20,362 bases of DNA from JBBIRM01 sp037441765. GTDB taxonomy: Bacteria; Desulfobacterota; BSN033; UBA1163. Where the stretch lies: NCBI GenBank assembly GCA_037441765.1, contig JBBIRM010000038.1, forward strand, positions 1 to 20,362, read 5' to 3'. Positions 14,182-20,362 of the stretch are shown here, piece by piece. Numbering within the stretch: position 1 is the stretch's first letter; each line of letters opens with the position of its first letter. Under the pieces are notes generated by a model that worked only from the letters and a program-made list of their open reading frames with translations, had not been told where the DNA came from and did no database searches. A program made the position numbers and the translations under genes.

Positions 14182-15497
14182 TGCTACTTTCTCTAAAGGA
14201 CTTTAGACCTGTTATGATCCTATTAGCCTATAATATTTTATTGACATTTATTCTCATTCTGGCTATCCCATATTTTACCATCAAAAGACTAACACAAAAA
14301 GGTTTTGGGGATGAGTGGATTCAAAGGTTAGGGTTCCTCCCCTCCCTTTCTCTTAAAAAACCGATCTGGGTCCATGCTGCCTCTGTGGGTGAGGTCTTCT
14401 GCTCCATCCCTCTTCTAAGGAGAATCCGGAAAGATTTTCCAAAATGTCAGATTGTTTTGACAACGATGACCCGAACAGGAAATGAGACAGGGAAAAAGTA
14501 TCTCCCCGAGGCAAATGCAATTCTCTATCTACCTTTGGATCATCCCTGGGTTCTTAAAAGATTTCTGAAGAGGATCAATCCTCACCTCCTCCTCATTGCC
14601 GAGACCGAGCTCTGGCCAAACCTCCTTCGTTCCTGTGGGAAGAGAGGAATTCCTATTGTCCTATTTAACGGGAGAATCTCTGAAAAATCTTTAAGAGGTT
14701 ACCTCCTTTTTAAACCTTTATTTCAAAATTGTTTGAACTACATTTGTCTGTTCTTGATGCAAACAGAGCAGGATCGAAGCAGGATCATCGAAATTGGTGC
14801 ACCTTCTGAAAAGACTCGAGTGGTTGGGAATTTAAAATTTGATCAAACCCTCCCTACCTTTTCAGATGAAAAATTGGCAGAGGTTAGAAGACTGCCTCTG
14901 CTTCAGGGAAAGACCATCCTCATCGCAGGCTCTACCCACTCGGGCGAGGAGGAGGTTCTGATTCGTCTCTTTAAGGATTTGAAAAAAGTGGATCCCCTGC
15001 TCATTCTCCTTCTTGCACCCCGCCATCTCGACCGTCTGGATGAGGTGGAAAAGATTCTAAGGAGAGAATCCATCTCGTGGATGAGAAGGACATTAATAGA
15101 GGGGATTCAAGATCCGAGTGAACTTTGTGATGTCATCCTCCTCGACACGATGGGTGAATTGATGAACCTTTACAGCCTTGGGACATTGGTCTTTATCGGA
15201 GGGACCCTTTTCCCAGTAGGAGGACATAATCCTCTTGAACCTCTCTTTTTTAAAAAATGTGTTCTTTTCGGTCCCTATATGTTTCACTTTTCAGAAATCT
15301 CCCGTTCTCTGGTCCATGAAGGAGGAGCAATCCAGGTCAAAGATGAAGAGGAACTGGGCCTTCAACTGAAGCGTCTACTCTCCGATGAACGGATGCGAAG
15401 AGAAATAGGAGAGAGGGGTTACCAGTTTCTTCAAAGACATCAGGGAACAACCGAAAGGACATTTAAGGAGGTTCTCCCCTTCCTCCCTCAAATCTAA
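14181..15497 (+). CDS. waaA: 3-deoxy-D-manno-octulosonic acid (Kdo) transferase WaaA
   Basis: GT30 glycosyltransferase that adds one or more Kdo sugars from CMP-Kdo to lipid IVA at the inner membrane. It has 438 residues from ATG 14181, slightly longer than E. coli (425). A single N-terminal membrane anchor (about 11-33) is followed by the acceptor domain with WVHAASVGEV (63-72), where Glu71 is the family catalytic base, ETELWPNLL (141-149) and FNGRISEKS (162-170). The donor domain has LIAGSTHSGEEEV, LAPRHLDR and GTLFPVGGHNPLEP. The frame also has GTG 14178; ATG 14181 is preferred, with AAGGA five bases upstream and a one-base TGATG overlap with the acyltransferase. Whether it adds one, two or three Kdo units cannot be read from sequence by eye. 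Confidence 0.95.
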   Translation: MLLSLKDFRPVMILLAYNILLTFILILAIPYFTIKRLTQKGFGDEWIQRLGFLPSLSLKKPIWVHAASVGEVFCSIPLLRRIRKDFPKCQIVLTTMTRTGNETGKKYLPEANAILYLPLDHPWVLKRFLKRINPHLLLIAETELWPNLLRSCGKRGIPIVLFNGRISEKSLRGYLLFKPLFQNCLNYICLFLMQTEQDRSRIIEIGAPSEKTRVVGNLKFDQTLPTFSDEKLAEVRRLPLLQGKTILIAGSTHSGEEEVLIRLFKDLKKVDPLLILLLAPRHLDRLDEVEKILRRESISWMRRTLIEGIQDPSELCDVILLDTMGELMNLYSLGTLVFIGGTLFPVGGHNPLEPLFFKKCVLFGPYMFHFSEISRSLVHEGGAIQVKDEEELGLQLKRLLSDERMRREIGERGYQFLQRHQGTTERTFKEVLPFLPQI

Positions 15498-15509
15498 GTG
15501 GGTTAGAGG

Positions 15510-16580
15510 ATGGGTTTGCGAATTGATCAATTACTATATCAAAAAGAGAAACCCTTTTGGGAAAAGATGCTCCTTTTTCCGCTCCACCTTCTCTCGTTTC
15601 CATATAGAGTGATCGTAAAGGGAAGAACCCTCTTTTACTCCACCGGAATATGGAAATCTAAGTCCCTTCCAATTCCAGTCATCAGTGTTGGGAATATCAC
15701 AGTGGGAGGGACAGGTAAGACACCATTGGTTATGGAGATTGCGAGGGTGTTAAAACAGAAAGGGATTCCAATCGCCATTCTGAGCAGGGGTTATAAAGGA
15801 AAGAAGACTCAAGGAATATTGGCGAGCGATGTCAATACTGGGCTTGGTCCTGAGGAGTTCGGGGATGAACCTTTTATGATGGCAAAGATTCTTAAAGAGA
15901 TACCCATCCTCGTTGGAAAGGACCGTTTTGCCAACGCTCTGATGGCACTTCATATGTTAAATGTCCGGGGGTTCATCCTTGATGACGGGTTCCAGCATCT
16001 TCAACTACGTCGGGATTTGGATATTGTACTGGTGGACTCCAAGATAGGTTTTGGAGACCATCACCTACTTCCAAGAGGTATTTTAAGGGAACCATTAACC
16101 CATCTTCGAAGGGCTCACATATTGCTCCTGACAAAAGTTGAAGGCCTTGAGGCCTGTAATCCCATAGAGAGCGAAATCCGTAAGGTTTATCCCCATGTCC
16201 CCATTTTTCACAGCCACTATGAACCGCTGGGTTTGATCAACCCCTTCGATGAATGGGAGGGGATTGAAGCGCTTAAGGGGAAGAAAGTTCTTGTCCTTTC
16301 TGGTATTGCCAATCCTGAATCCTTCCTTTCCTTAGTCAGGAGATGCCAGGTGGAGGTGGTCCGGGAAGTTACCTTTCCAGACCATCATTCTTATACCATC
16401 AGGGATATAGACCTCCTCAAGAGTTGGTTAAAAGGAGCAGAGCGGATTGTCACGACCGAGAAGGACATGGTAAAATTAAATAAGTGGCACCTTCAAGAAC
16501 TACCCATTCAAGCCTTACGGATTCAGATCAAGATATGGGAGGAAGAAGAATTTTATAAGAGGGTAATGGAAATTTTTTAA
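15510..16580 (+). CDS. lpxK: Tetraacyldisaccharide 4'-kinase LpxK
   Basis: Membrane-associated P-loop kinase that phosphorylates the 4' position of the lipid A disaccharide, giving lipid IVA. The 356 residues match the family (about 320-360). An N-terminal hydrophobic amphipathic segment (about 20-40) attaches it to the membrane. The unusual LpxK Walker A is GNITVGGTGKTP (61-72), followed by ILSRGYKGK, GDEPFMMAK, the lid and base-binding region DDGFQHLQLRRDLDIVLVDS and FGDHHLLPRGILREPL. It begins 12 bases after waaA. In pathway order LpxK acts before WaaA, but the genes lie in reverse order here, as is common. After it the transcript may end at a weak hairpin and T-run. Confidence 0.96.
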   Translation: MGLRIDQLLYQKEKPFWEKMLLFPLHLLSFPYRVIVKGRTLFYSTGIWKSKSLPIPVISVGNITVGGTGKTPLVMEIARVLKQKGIPIAILSRGYKGKKTQGILASDVNTGLGPEEFGDEPFMMAKILKEIPILVGKDRFANALMALHMLNVRGFILDDGFQHLQLRRDLDIVLVDSKIGFGDHHLLPRGILREPLTHLRRAHILLLTKVEGLEACNPIESEIRKVYPHVPIFHSHYEPLGLINPFDEWEGIEALKGKKVLVLSGIANPESFLSLVRRCQVEVVREVTFPDHHSYTIRDIDLLKSWLKGAERIVTTEKDMVKLNKWHLQELPIQALRIQIKIWEEEEFYKRVMEIF

Positions 16581-16583
16581 AAA

Positions 16584-16614
16584 ATCGATTATGAATTGAT
16601 ACCATTCTTTTTTT
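16584..16614 (+). terminator. Weak terminator candidate between lpxK and leuA
   Basis: ATCGATT, loop ATG, AATTGAT (16584-16600) forms a 7-bp stem with one G-U pair. A T-rich run (TTCTTTTTTT, 16605-16614) follows after four bases. The stem is AU-rich, so it would be a weak terminator and some read-through into leuA is likely. Confidence 0.3.
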
Positions 16615-16630
16615 AAAAGGAGAATCATCG

Positions 16631-18160
16631 GTGAAAGCAGAGCACGTGAAGATATTCGATACCACCCTTAGGGATGGAGAACAGTCCCCCGGGGCCACAA
16701 TGAATGTTTCTGAAAAGGTGAGGATTGCCGAGCAACTTGAAAAACTGAATGTTGATATCATTGAAGCAGGGTTTCCCATCTCTTCGGAAGGAGATTTTGA
16801 AGCAGTTAAGGCAATTGCCAAAACCATCAGGCGGTGCGAGGTAGCCGCTCTGGCCAGGGCGAATGCCAAGGATATCGATCGGGCCTGGGAGGCGGTAAAG
16901 GAGGCAAAGTTCCCCAGGCTTCATACCTTCATCTCCACCTCAGATATCCATCTTCATCATATGATGAAAAAGTCCCGAGAAGAGGTGATCCGAGAGACTG
17001 CTCGTTCTGTGGCCAGAGCGAAGCGTTATACTGAGAATGTTGAATTTTCTGCTCAGGATGCCTCTCGGAGTGATCTAAATTTTCTCATCGCAGTGATTGA
17101 GACAGCCATTCGGGCAGGGGCCACTACCATTAATATACCTGATACCGTTGGCTATGCCATCCCTTCAGAATTTGGAAACCTCATCCAGACCCTCCGGAAA
17201 AGAGTTCAAGGGATCGATCGAGTTACCCTGAGCGTCCACTGCCACAATGATCTTGGTCTTGCGGTTTCAAACTCGCTTGCCGCCATTCAGAATGGTGCCC
17301 GTCAGGTAGAGTGCACCATCAATGGAATTGGAGAAAGGGCGGGAAACACCTCCCTTGAAGAAGTGGTGATGGCAATTCGGACCAGGAAAGATCTTTTACC
17401 GTTTTATACCCGGGTCATTTCTAAACACCTCTATGCAACGAGTCGATTGGTATCAAAGATTACAGGAATGGTCGTTCAGCCCAATAAGGCAATCGTAGGT
17501 GCAAATGCCTTTTCCCATGAGTCAGGGATTCATCAGGATGGCGTTTTAAAGGAGAAACAGACTTATGAAATTATGACTCCCCAATCAGTAGGAATCCCCA
17601 AGAGTTCAATCATCTTAGGAAAACTCTCTGGGCGTCATGCCTTCCGGGAAAGATTGAAAGATCTGGGATATCGGCTTTCGGAGGAAGATCTGGAAAAGGC
17701 TTTCAATCGTTTTAAACAACTTGCGGATAAAAAGCGTGAGATTTATGATGAGGATATTGAGTCCATAGTCGTTGAAGAGATTCTCCGGGTGCCCAAACGT
17801 TACAAACTGGTCTATCTCAATGTGATATCTGGAAATGTCACTGTACCAACAGCGACGGTTCAGATGGAGGTGGATGGAAAACTCATCCAGGAGGCCGGAT
17901 TTGGAGATGGACCAGTGGATGCCACCTTTAAAACGATCAAAAAGATTACTAAGACAAAGTCTAAACTTCTTCAATTTGCAATCAATGCCATCACCTCTGG
18001 AACAGAGGCTCAAGGAGAAGTGACTGTCAAATTGGAGGAGAAGGGATATACGGTCATTGGTCAGGGAGCAGATACTGATGTGATCGTCGCCAGTGCTAAG
18101 GCCTATATCAATGCCCTAAACAAAATGGAGTTTAAAAAACAGAAATTAGTGGGGATGTAA
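16631..18160 (+). CDS. leuA: 2-isopropylmalate synthase LeuA
   Basis: First committed enzyme of leucine synthesis: condenses 2-oxoisovalerate with acetyl-CoA. The 509 residues fit the bacterial short LeuA type (about 510-525). The TIM-barrel holds FDTTLRDGEQSPG (9-21), with metal-binding Asp10, NIPDTVGY (168-175), HCHNDLGLAV (203-212) with the two metal-binding His, and NGIGERAGNT (231-240). The linker HESGIHQDG (296-304) is typical. Residues about 385-500 form the LeuA regulatory domain that binds leucine, so feedback inhibition is likely. It starts at GTG 16631, eight bases after AAAAGGAG (16615-16622). Citramalate synthase CimA shares the barrel, but the sequence style and the leuC-leuD neighbours support LeuA; citramalate activity cannot be excluded from sequence alone. 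Confidence 0.94.
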   Translation: MKAEHVKIFDTTLRDGEQSPGATMNVSEKVRIAEQLEKLNVDIIEAGFPISSEGDFEAVKAIAKTIRRCEVAALARANAKDIDRAWEAVKEAKFPRLHTFISTSDIHLHHMMKKSREEVIRETARSVARAKRYTENVEFSAQDASRSDLNFLIAVIETAIRAGATTINIPDTVGYAIPSEFGNLIQTLRKRVQGIDRVTLSVHCHNDLGLAVSNSLAAIQNGARQVECTINGIGERAGNTSLEEVVMAIRTRKDLLPFYTRVISKHLYATSRLVSKITGMVVQPNKAIVGANAFSHESGIHQDGVLKEKQTYEIMTPQSVGIPKSSIILGKLSGRHAFRERLKDLGYRLSEEDLEKAFNRFKQLADKKREIYDEDIESIVVEEILRVPKRYKLVYLNVISGNVTVPTATVQMEVDGKLIQEAGFGDGPVDATFKTIKKITKTKSKLLQFAINAITSGTEAQGEVTVKLEEKGYTVIGQGADTDVIVASAKAYINALNKMEFKKQKLVGM

Positions 18161-18165
18161 ACTTC

Positions 18166-18246
18166 AAAATAAGGCTAAGTCTAAGATTTAGTTTCAAAGA
18201 TTGGGTTATTCTCAACCATCATTTATTCTCAGCCTTTACTTATTTT
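18166..18246 (+). other. Possible structured RNA or regulatory spacer between leuA and leuC
   Basis: The 102-bp gap holds AAAATAAG (18166-18173), exactly complementary to CTTATTTT (18239-18246), followed inside by GCTAAG/CTCAGC with one mismatch (18174-18179 and 18228-18233). Two small hairpins lie within: CTAA-GAT-TTAG (18181-18191) and GGTT-ATTCTC-AACC (18204-18217). TTATTCTCA occurs twice (18206 and 18223). The pairs are mostly A-U, so chance is possible. Confidence 0.3.
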
Positions 18247-18262
18247 AAAGACAAGGTTTGAA

Positions 18263-19555
18263 ATGAAAAAGAATCCTCCGATGACCATCGCCGAAAAGAT
18301 TCTATCTGCTCATAGTGGAAGAAAGCAGGTATTTCCTGGAGAACTGATAGAAGTTCGGGTAGATTTTGCACTTGGAAATGATATCACTGCACCCCTTGCG
18401 ATTAAAGCCTTTAAAGAGATAGGGGCCAGAAGAGTTTTCAGGAGGGACCGCATTGCATTGGTTCCTGATCACTTCACGCCTGCCAAAGACATCCTCTCTG
18501 CAGAGCAGTGTAAGGTTCTTAGGGAGTTTGCCAGACAGCAGCACATTGTCCATTTTTTTGAAATTGGGGAGGCAGGAATTGAACATGCCCTTCTTCCGGA
18601 AAAAGGGTTGGTTTTACCAGGAGATCTGGTGATTGGAGCGGATAGCCATACCTGTACCTATGGGGCTATCGGGGCCTTTTCCACAGGAGTCGGTAGCACC
18701 GATCTTGGAGCAGTGATGGCAACCGGAAGGATTTGGTTGAAGGTACCTGAGAGTATAAAACTGATTTACGATGGAAAGCTTAACCCCTGGGTTTCAGGAA
18801 AGGACCTAATCCTTTTCACCATCGGGGATATCGGTGTGGATGGAGCGCTCTATCAGGCGATGGAGTTTTGTGGTAGTACCATCCGCCATCTCCCAATGTC
18901 TGGGCGTTTCACCATGGCCAATATGGCAATCGAAGCAGGTGGAAAGAATGGAATCATTGAGCCAGATGAGATAACCCTCCATTATATTAAGTCCAGGGCC
19001 AAAAGACCTTATCGAATCTATCGAAGCGATCCTAAGGCTTATTATGTTCAAGAGCGGTATTATGATGTTTCAAAGATTTATCCCCAGGTGGCCCTTCCTC
19101 ATCTTCCATCCAATGTAAAGGATGTGAGGGAGGTGGGAAAGATCGAAATCGACCAGGTGGTCATTGGTTCTTGTACCAATGGGCATCTGGATGACCTTCG
19201 TGTGGCAGCACAGGTGTTGAAGGGGAAAAAGATTTCTTCCTCTTTAAGGCTTATCATTATTCCAGCCACACAAGAAATCTATTATCAGGCTATGAAAGAA
19301 GGTCTCATTGAAATATTTCTTTCAGCAGGTTCTGTGATAAGCCCCCCCACCTGTGGCCCGTGTCTTGGTGGCCATATGGGCATTCTGGCAAAGGGTGAGA
19401 GAGCGCTGGCCACTACCAACCGTAATTTTCGAGGAAGGATGGGAGATGCGGATAGCGAGGTCTATCTATCAAATCCTGCGGTAGCAGCTGCCAGTGCAAT
19501 CAAAGGAAGAATATGCCATCCCGAAGAGGTCATTGGGAAAGGGCTTAAGGGATGA
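18263..19555 (+). CDS. leuC: 3-isopropylmalate dehydratase large subunit LeuC (short, thermophile/archaeal type)
   Basis: Aconitase-family subunit that carries the [4Fe-4S] cluster and, with LeuD, isomerises 2-isopropylmalate to 3-isopropylmalate. At 430 residues it is of the about 420-residue subfamily rather than the 466-residue E. coli type. Cluster ligands are Cys304 (GSCTNG), Cys364 and Cys367 (CGPCLGG). Substrate-site motifs include LGNDITAPLA (37-46), VPDHF (67-71) and GADSHTCTYGAIGAFSTGVGS (a continuous block at 125-145, key residues His129 and Thr130). It starts at ATG 18263, six bases after AAGG. The 102-bp gap from leuA is long for this window and may hold a regulatory structure. 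Relatives include homoaconitase and methylthioalkylmalate-like isomerases, but leuA next door supports leucine synthesis. Confidence 0.92.
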   Translation: MKKNPPMTIAEKILSAHSGRKQVFPGELIEVRVDFALGNDITAPLAIKAFKEIGARRVFRRDRIALVPDHFTPAKDILSAEQCKVLREFARQQHIVHFFEIGEAGIEHALLPEKGLVLPGDLVIGADSHTCTYGAIGAFSTGVGSTDLGAVMATGRIWLKVPESIKLIYDGKLNPWVSGKDLILFTIGDIGVDGALYQAMEFCGSTIRHLPMSGRFTMANMAIEAGGKNGIIEPDEITLHYIKSRAKRPYRIYRSDPKAYYVQERYYDVSKIYPQVALPHLPSNVKDVREVGKIEIDQVVIGSCTNGHLDDLRVAAQVLKGKKISSSLRLIIIPATQEIYYQAMKEGLIEIFLSAGSVISPPTCGPCLGGHMGILAKGERALATTNRNFRGRMGDADSEVYLSNPAVAAASAIKGRICHPEEVIGKGLKG

Positions 19556-19560
19556 AGGGT

Positions 19561-19600
19561 TTAAGTGAGATTTTAAAAAATATTCTGGACACTTGAGTCC
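19561..19600 (+). other. Alternative hairpins in the leuC-leuD gap
   Basis: TTAAGTG (19561-19567) can pair with CACTTGA (19590-19596) with one G-U pair, while GGAC (19587-19590) can pair with GTCC (19597-19600), followed by TTGTTTT. The two share bases and exclude each other, as in attenuator-like switches. Both are weak. Confidence 0.2.
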
Positions 19601-19614
19601 TTGTTTTAGAAGAG

Positions 19615-20121
19615 ATGAAACTCGAAGGGAAAGTCTGGAAATTCGGCTCGGATATTGATACGGATGCAATCATCCCTGCTCGTTACCTCAATCAGTCTGA
19701 CCCAAAGCAGTTAGCCAAACATGTCATGGAAGATGAGAGGCCACGTTTTTCAAAGAGAGTTAAGAGAGGGGATGTCCTGGTGGCGGATAAGAATTTTGGT
19801 TGTGGCTCATCCCGAGAGCATGCTCCCTTGGCGTTAAAAGAGGCAGGGATCTCTTGTATTATTGCAAAGAGTTTTGCAAGAATCTTCTATAGAAATGGGC
19901 TCAATATTGGTCTTCCCTTACTCGAATCTCCAGAGGCATCAGAGGAGATTGAGGAAGGGGATCGAGTTCGTGTGGATCTATCAAAAGGTGAGATTTTTGA
20001 TCTGACGAAGAAGAAAAAGTTTCTTGCCTCCCCTATCCCTCCTTTTATGCAAGAGCTCCTTAGGGATGGAGGTTTGATCCCCCATCTCAGAAAAAGAAAA
20101 AAGTGGTTTAGGAAAAAGTGA
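19615..20121 (+). CDS. leuD: 3-isopropylmalate dehydratase small subunit LeuD
   Basis: Swivelling small subunit that completes the isopropylmalate isomerase active site with LeuC. The 168 residues match the short subfamily paired with the 420-residue LeuC (E. coli LeuD has 201). The hallmarks are DIDTDAIIPARYL (13-25), NFGCGSSREHAP (60-71) and AKSFARIFYRNGLNIGLPLL (84-103). The loop after ARYL (NQSDP, 26-30) lies where substrate choice between isopropylmalate and homoaconitate-type acids is set; I cannot rank it by eye. The C-terminal end is unusually basic (RKRKKWFRKK). The ribosome site is weak (AGAAG just upstream of ATG 19615), suggesting coupling to leuC or low expression. leuB, the usual next gene, is not found in the remaining 241 bp. 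Confidence 0.92.
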   Translation: MKLEGKVWKFGSDIDTDAIIPARYLNQSDPKQLAKHVMEDERPRFSKRVKRGDVLVADKNFGCGSSREHAPLALKEAGISCIIAKSFARIFYRNGLNIGLPLLESPEASEEIEEGDRVRVDLSKGEIFDLTKKKKFLASPIPPFMQELLRDGGLIPHLRKRKKWFRKK

Positions 20122-20169
20122 AGTCCCTCCTGTGGTTTAACATTTAAATTTTCTCAAATCCAAAACCAA

Positions 20170-20197
20170 TTGACATATTTAATAATTATGATATTTT
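20170..20197 (+). promoter_or_regulatory. Promoter-like sequence after leuD
   Basis: TTGACA (20170-20175), a perfect -35 consensus, is followed after 16 bases by TATTTT (20192-20197), four of six matches to the -10 box, in a very AT-rich stretch. It would start a transcript near 20204 that runs past a small ORF to the window edge. No strong terminator is visible between leuD and it. Confidence 0.45.
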
Positions 20198-20253
20198 TAT
20201 ATTGAAATAAATTTCTAAGATTTCTTTATTCCTTTTTTAATGGAGATTTGGAT

Positions 20254-20331
20254 ATGAATAAAATTTTTCTTAAATCTTGTGAAAGAATGGAAGAAATTAA
20301 AGATGGACAACAGGGACACGGCAAGTTTTAG
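20254..20331 (+). CDS. Possible small ORF of 25 residues (leader peptide?)
   Basis: ATG 20254 follows GGAG (20242-20245) by eight bases and stops at TAG 20331. The peptide begins MNKIFLKSCERMEE and ends QQGHGKF; I recognise no family. It lies about 50 bases after the promoter-like sequence and its end overlaps an inverted-repeat region, so it could be a leader peptide. It could equally be chance. Confidence 0.25.
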   Translation: MNKIFLKSCERMEEIKDGQQGHGKF

Positions 20332-20362
20332 CCGATTAGGGTTATCCTTAAAAAGTTTTAAG
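20305..20362 (+). other. Nested inverted repeats at the 3' window edge
   Basis: GGACAAC (20305-20311) pairs with GTTATCC (20341-20347) except one position. Inside, CGGC (20319-20322) pairs with GCCG (20331-20334). Then CTTAAAA-AG-TTTTAAG (20347-20362) is a perfect 7-bp inverted repeat ending at the window edge. This looks like a structured leader followed by a second hairpin, but the context is cut off. Confidence 0.3.

Noticed and set aside
14211..14270. TTGACA-like promoter inside the start of waaA
   Set aside because: It lies within the codons of the membrane anchor, where AT-rich hydrophobic codons commonly mimic promoters, and no suitable -10 box follows at the right spacing.
20305..20347. 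Cyclic-di-GMP class I (GEMM) riboswitch at the 3' edge
   Set aside because: A few short strings are similar (CAGGG, GGGTTATCC), but the element is about half the needed length and lacks the conserved GGCAAA/GAAA paired arms.
1..20362. CRISPR array, phage, toxin-antitoxin, secretion or biosynthetic gene cluster
   Set aside because: No regularly spaced repeats, integrase, transposase or cluster-type enzymes are seen; apart from one TPR/cNMP protein every long gene is a housekeeping envelope or leucine gene.

Overview
This window reads as chromosomal DNA of a diderm (Gram-negative) bacterium of moderate GC content. Gene content and order (lysS, lol genes, bamA, skp, lpxD-fabZ-lpxA, a Gfo/Idh oxidoreductase, lpxB-msbA, a DUF374 acyltransferase, waaA, lpxK) resemble the envelope cluster I remember from Geobacter-like Desulfobacterota (former Deltaproteobacteria). 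That placement is inference from synteny and protein style, not from a marker gene. LeuC and LeuD are the short type common in thermophiles, archaea and many Desulfobacterota. I see no phage, insertion sequence, CRISPR, rRNA or tRNA. Coding density is very high and every confident gene is on the + strand.

Layout. Positions 1-1170 hold the 3' part of lysS. Positions 1177-4296 hold a lipoprotein-release module: a LolC/E permease, then a TPR protein with two cyclic-nucleotide-binding domains, then the LolD ATPase, all joined by short overlaps. An AT-rich 75-99 bp spacer with a perfect hairpin and a weak promoter candidate precedes bamA and skp (4396-7213). Next come lpxD, fabZ, lpxA, a Gfo/Idh/MocA oxidoreductase, lpxB and msbA (7291-13432), then a DUF374 acyltransferase, waaA and lpxK (13495-16580). 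Positions 16631-20121 hold leuA, leuC and leuD. The last 241 bp hold no confident gene but do contain a good promoter-like sequence, a 25-codon ORF and nested inverted repeats.

How it works together. The first 16.5 kb is nearly a complete kit for building the outer membrane. The Lol proteins release lipoproteins from the inner membrane. Skp escorts outer-membrane proteins and BamA inserts them. FabZ, LpxA, LpxD, LpxB and LpxK make lipid A, WaaA adds Kdo, the DUF374 protein probably adds late acyl chains, and MsbA flips the product. Lipid A steps not encoded here are LpxC and the UDP-2,3-diacylglucosamine hydrolase (LpxH, LpxI or LpxG). The slot between lpxA and lpxB, where lpxI often sits, holds a Gfo/Idh oxidoreductase instead; this is also where gnnA is found in organisms that make 3-amino lipid A. 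The leu genes commit 2-oxoisovalerate to leucine and isomerise isopropylmalate. leuB does not follow directly.

The most unusual items are the double cyclic-nucleotide-binding protein inside the lol operon, the gnnA-like gene without a visible gnnB partner, and structured AT-rich spacers before bamA, between leuA and leuC, and at the 3' edge.
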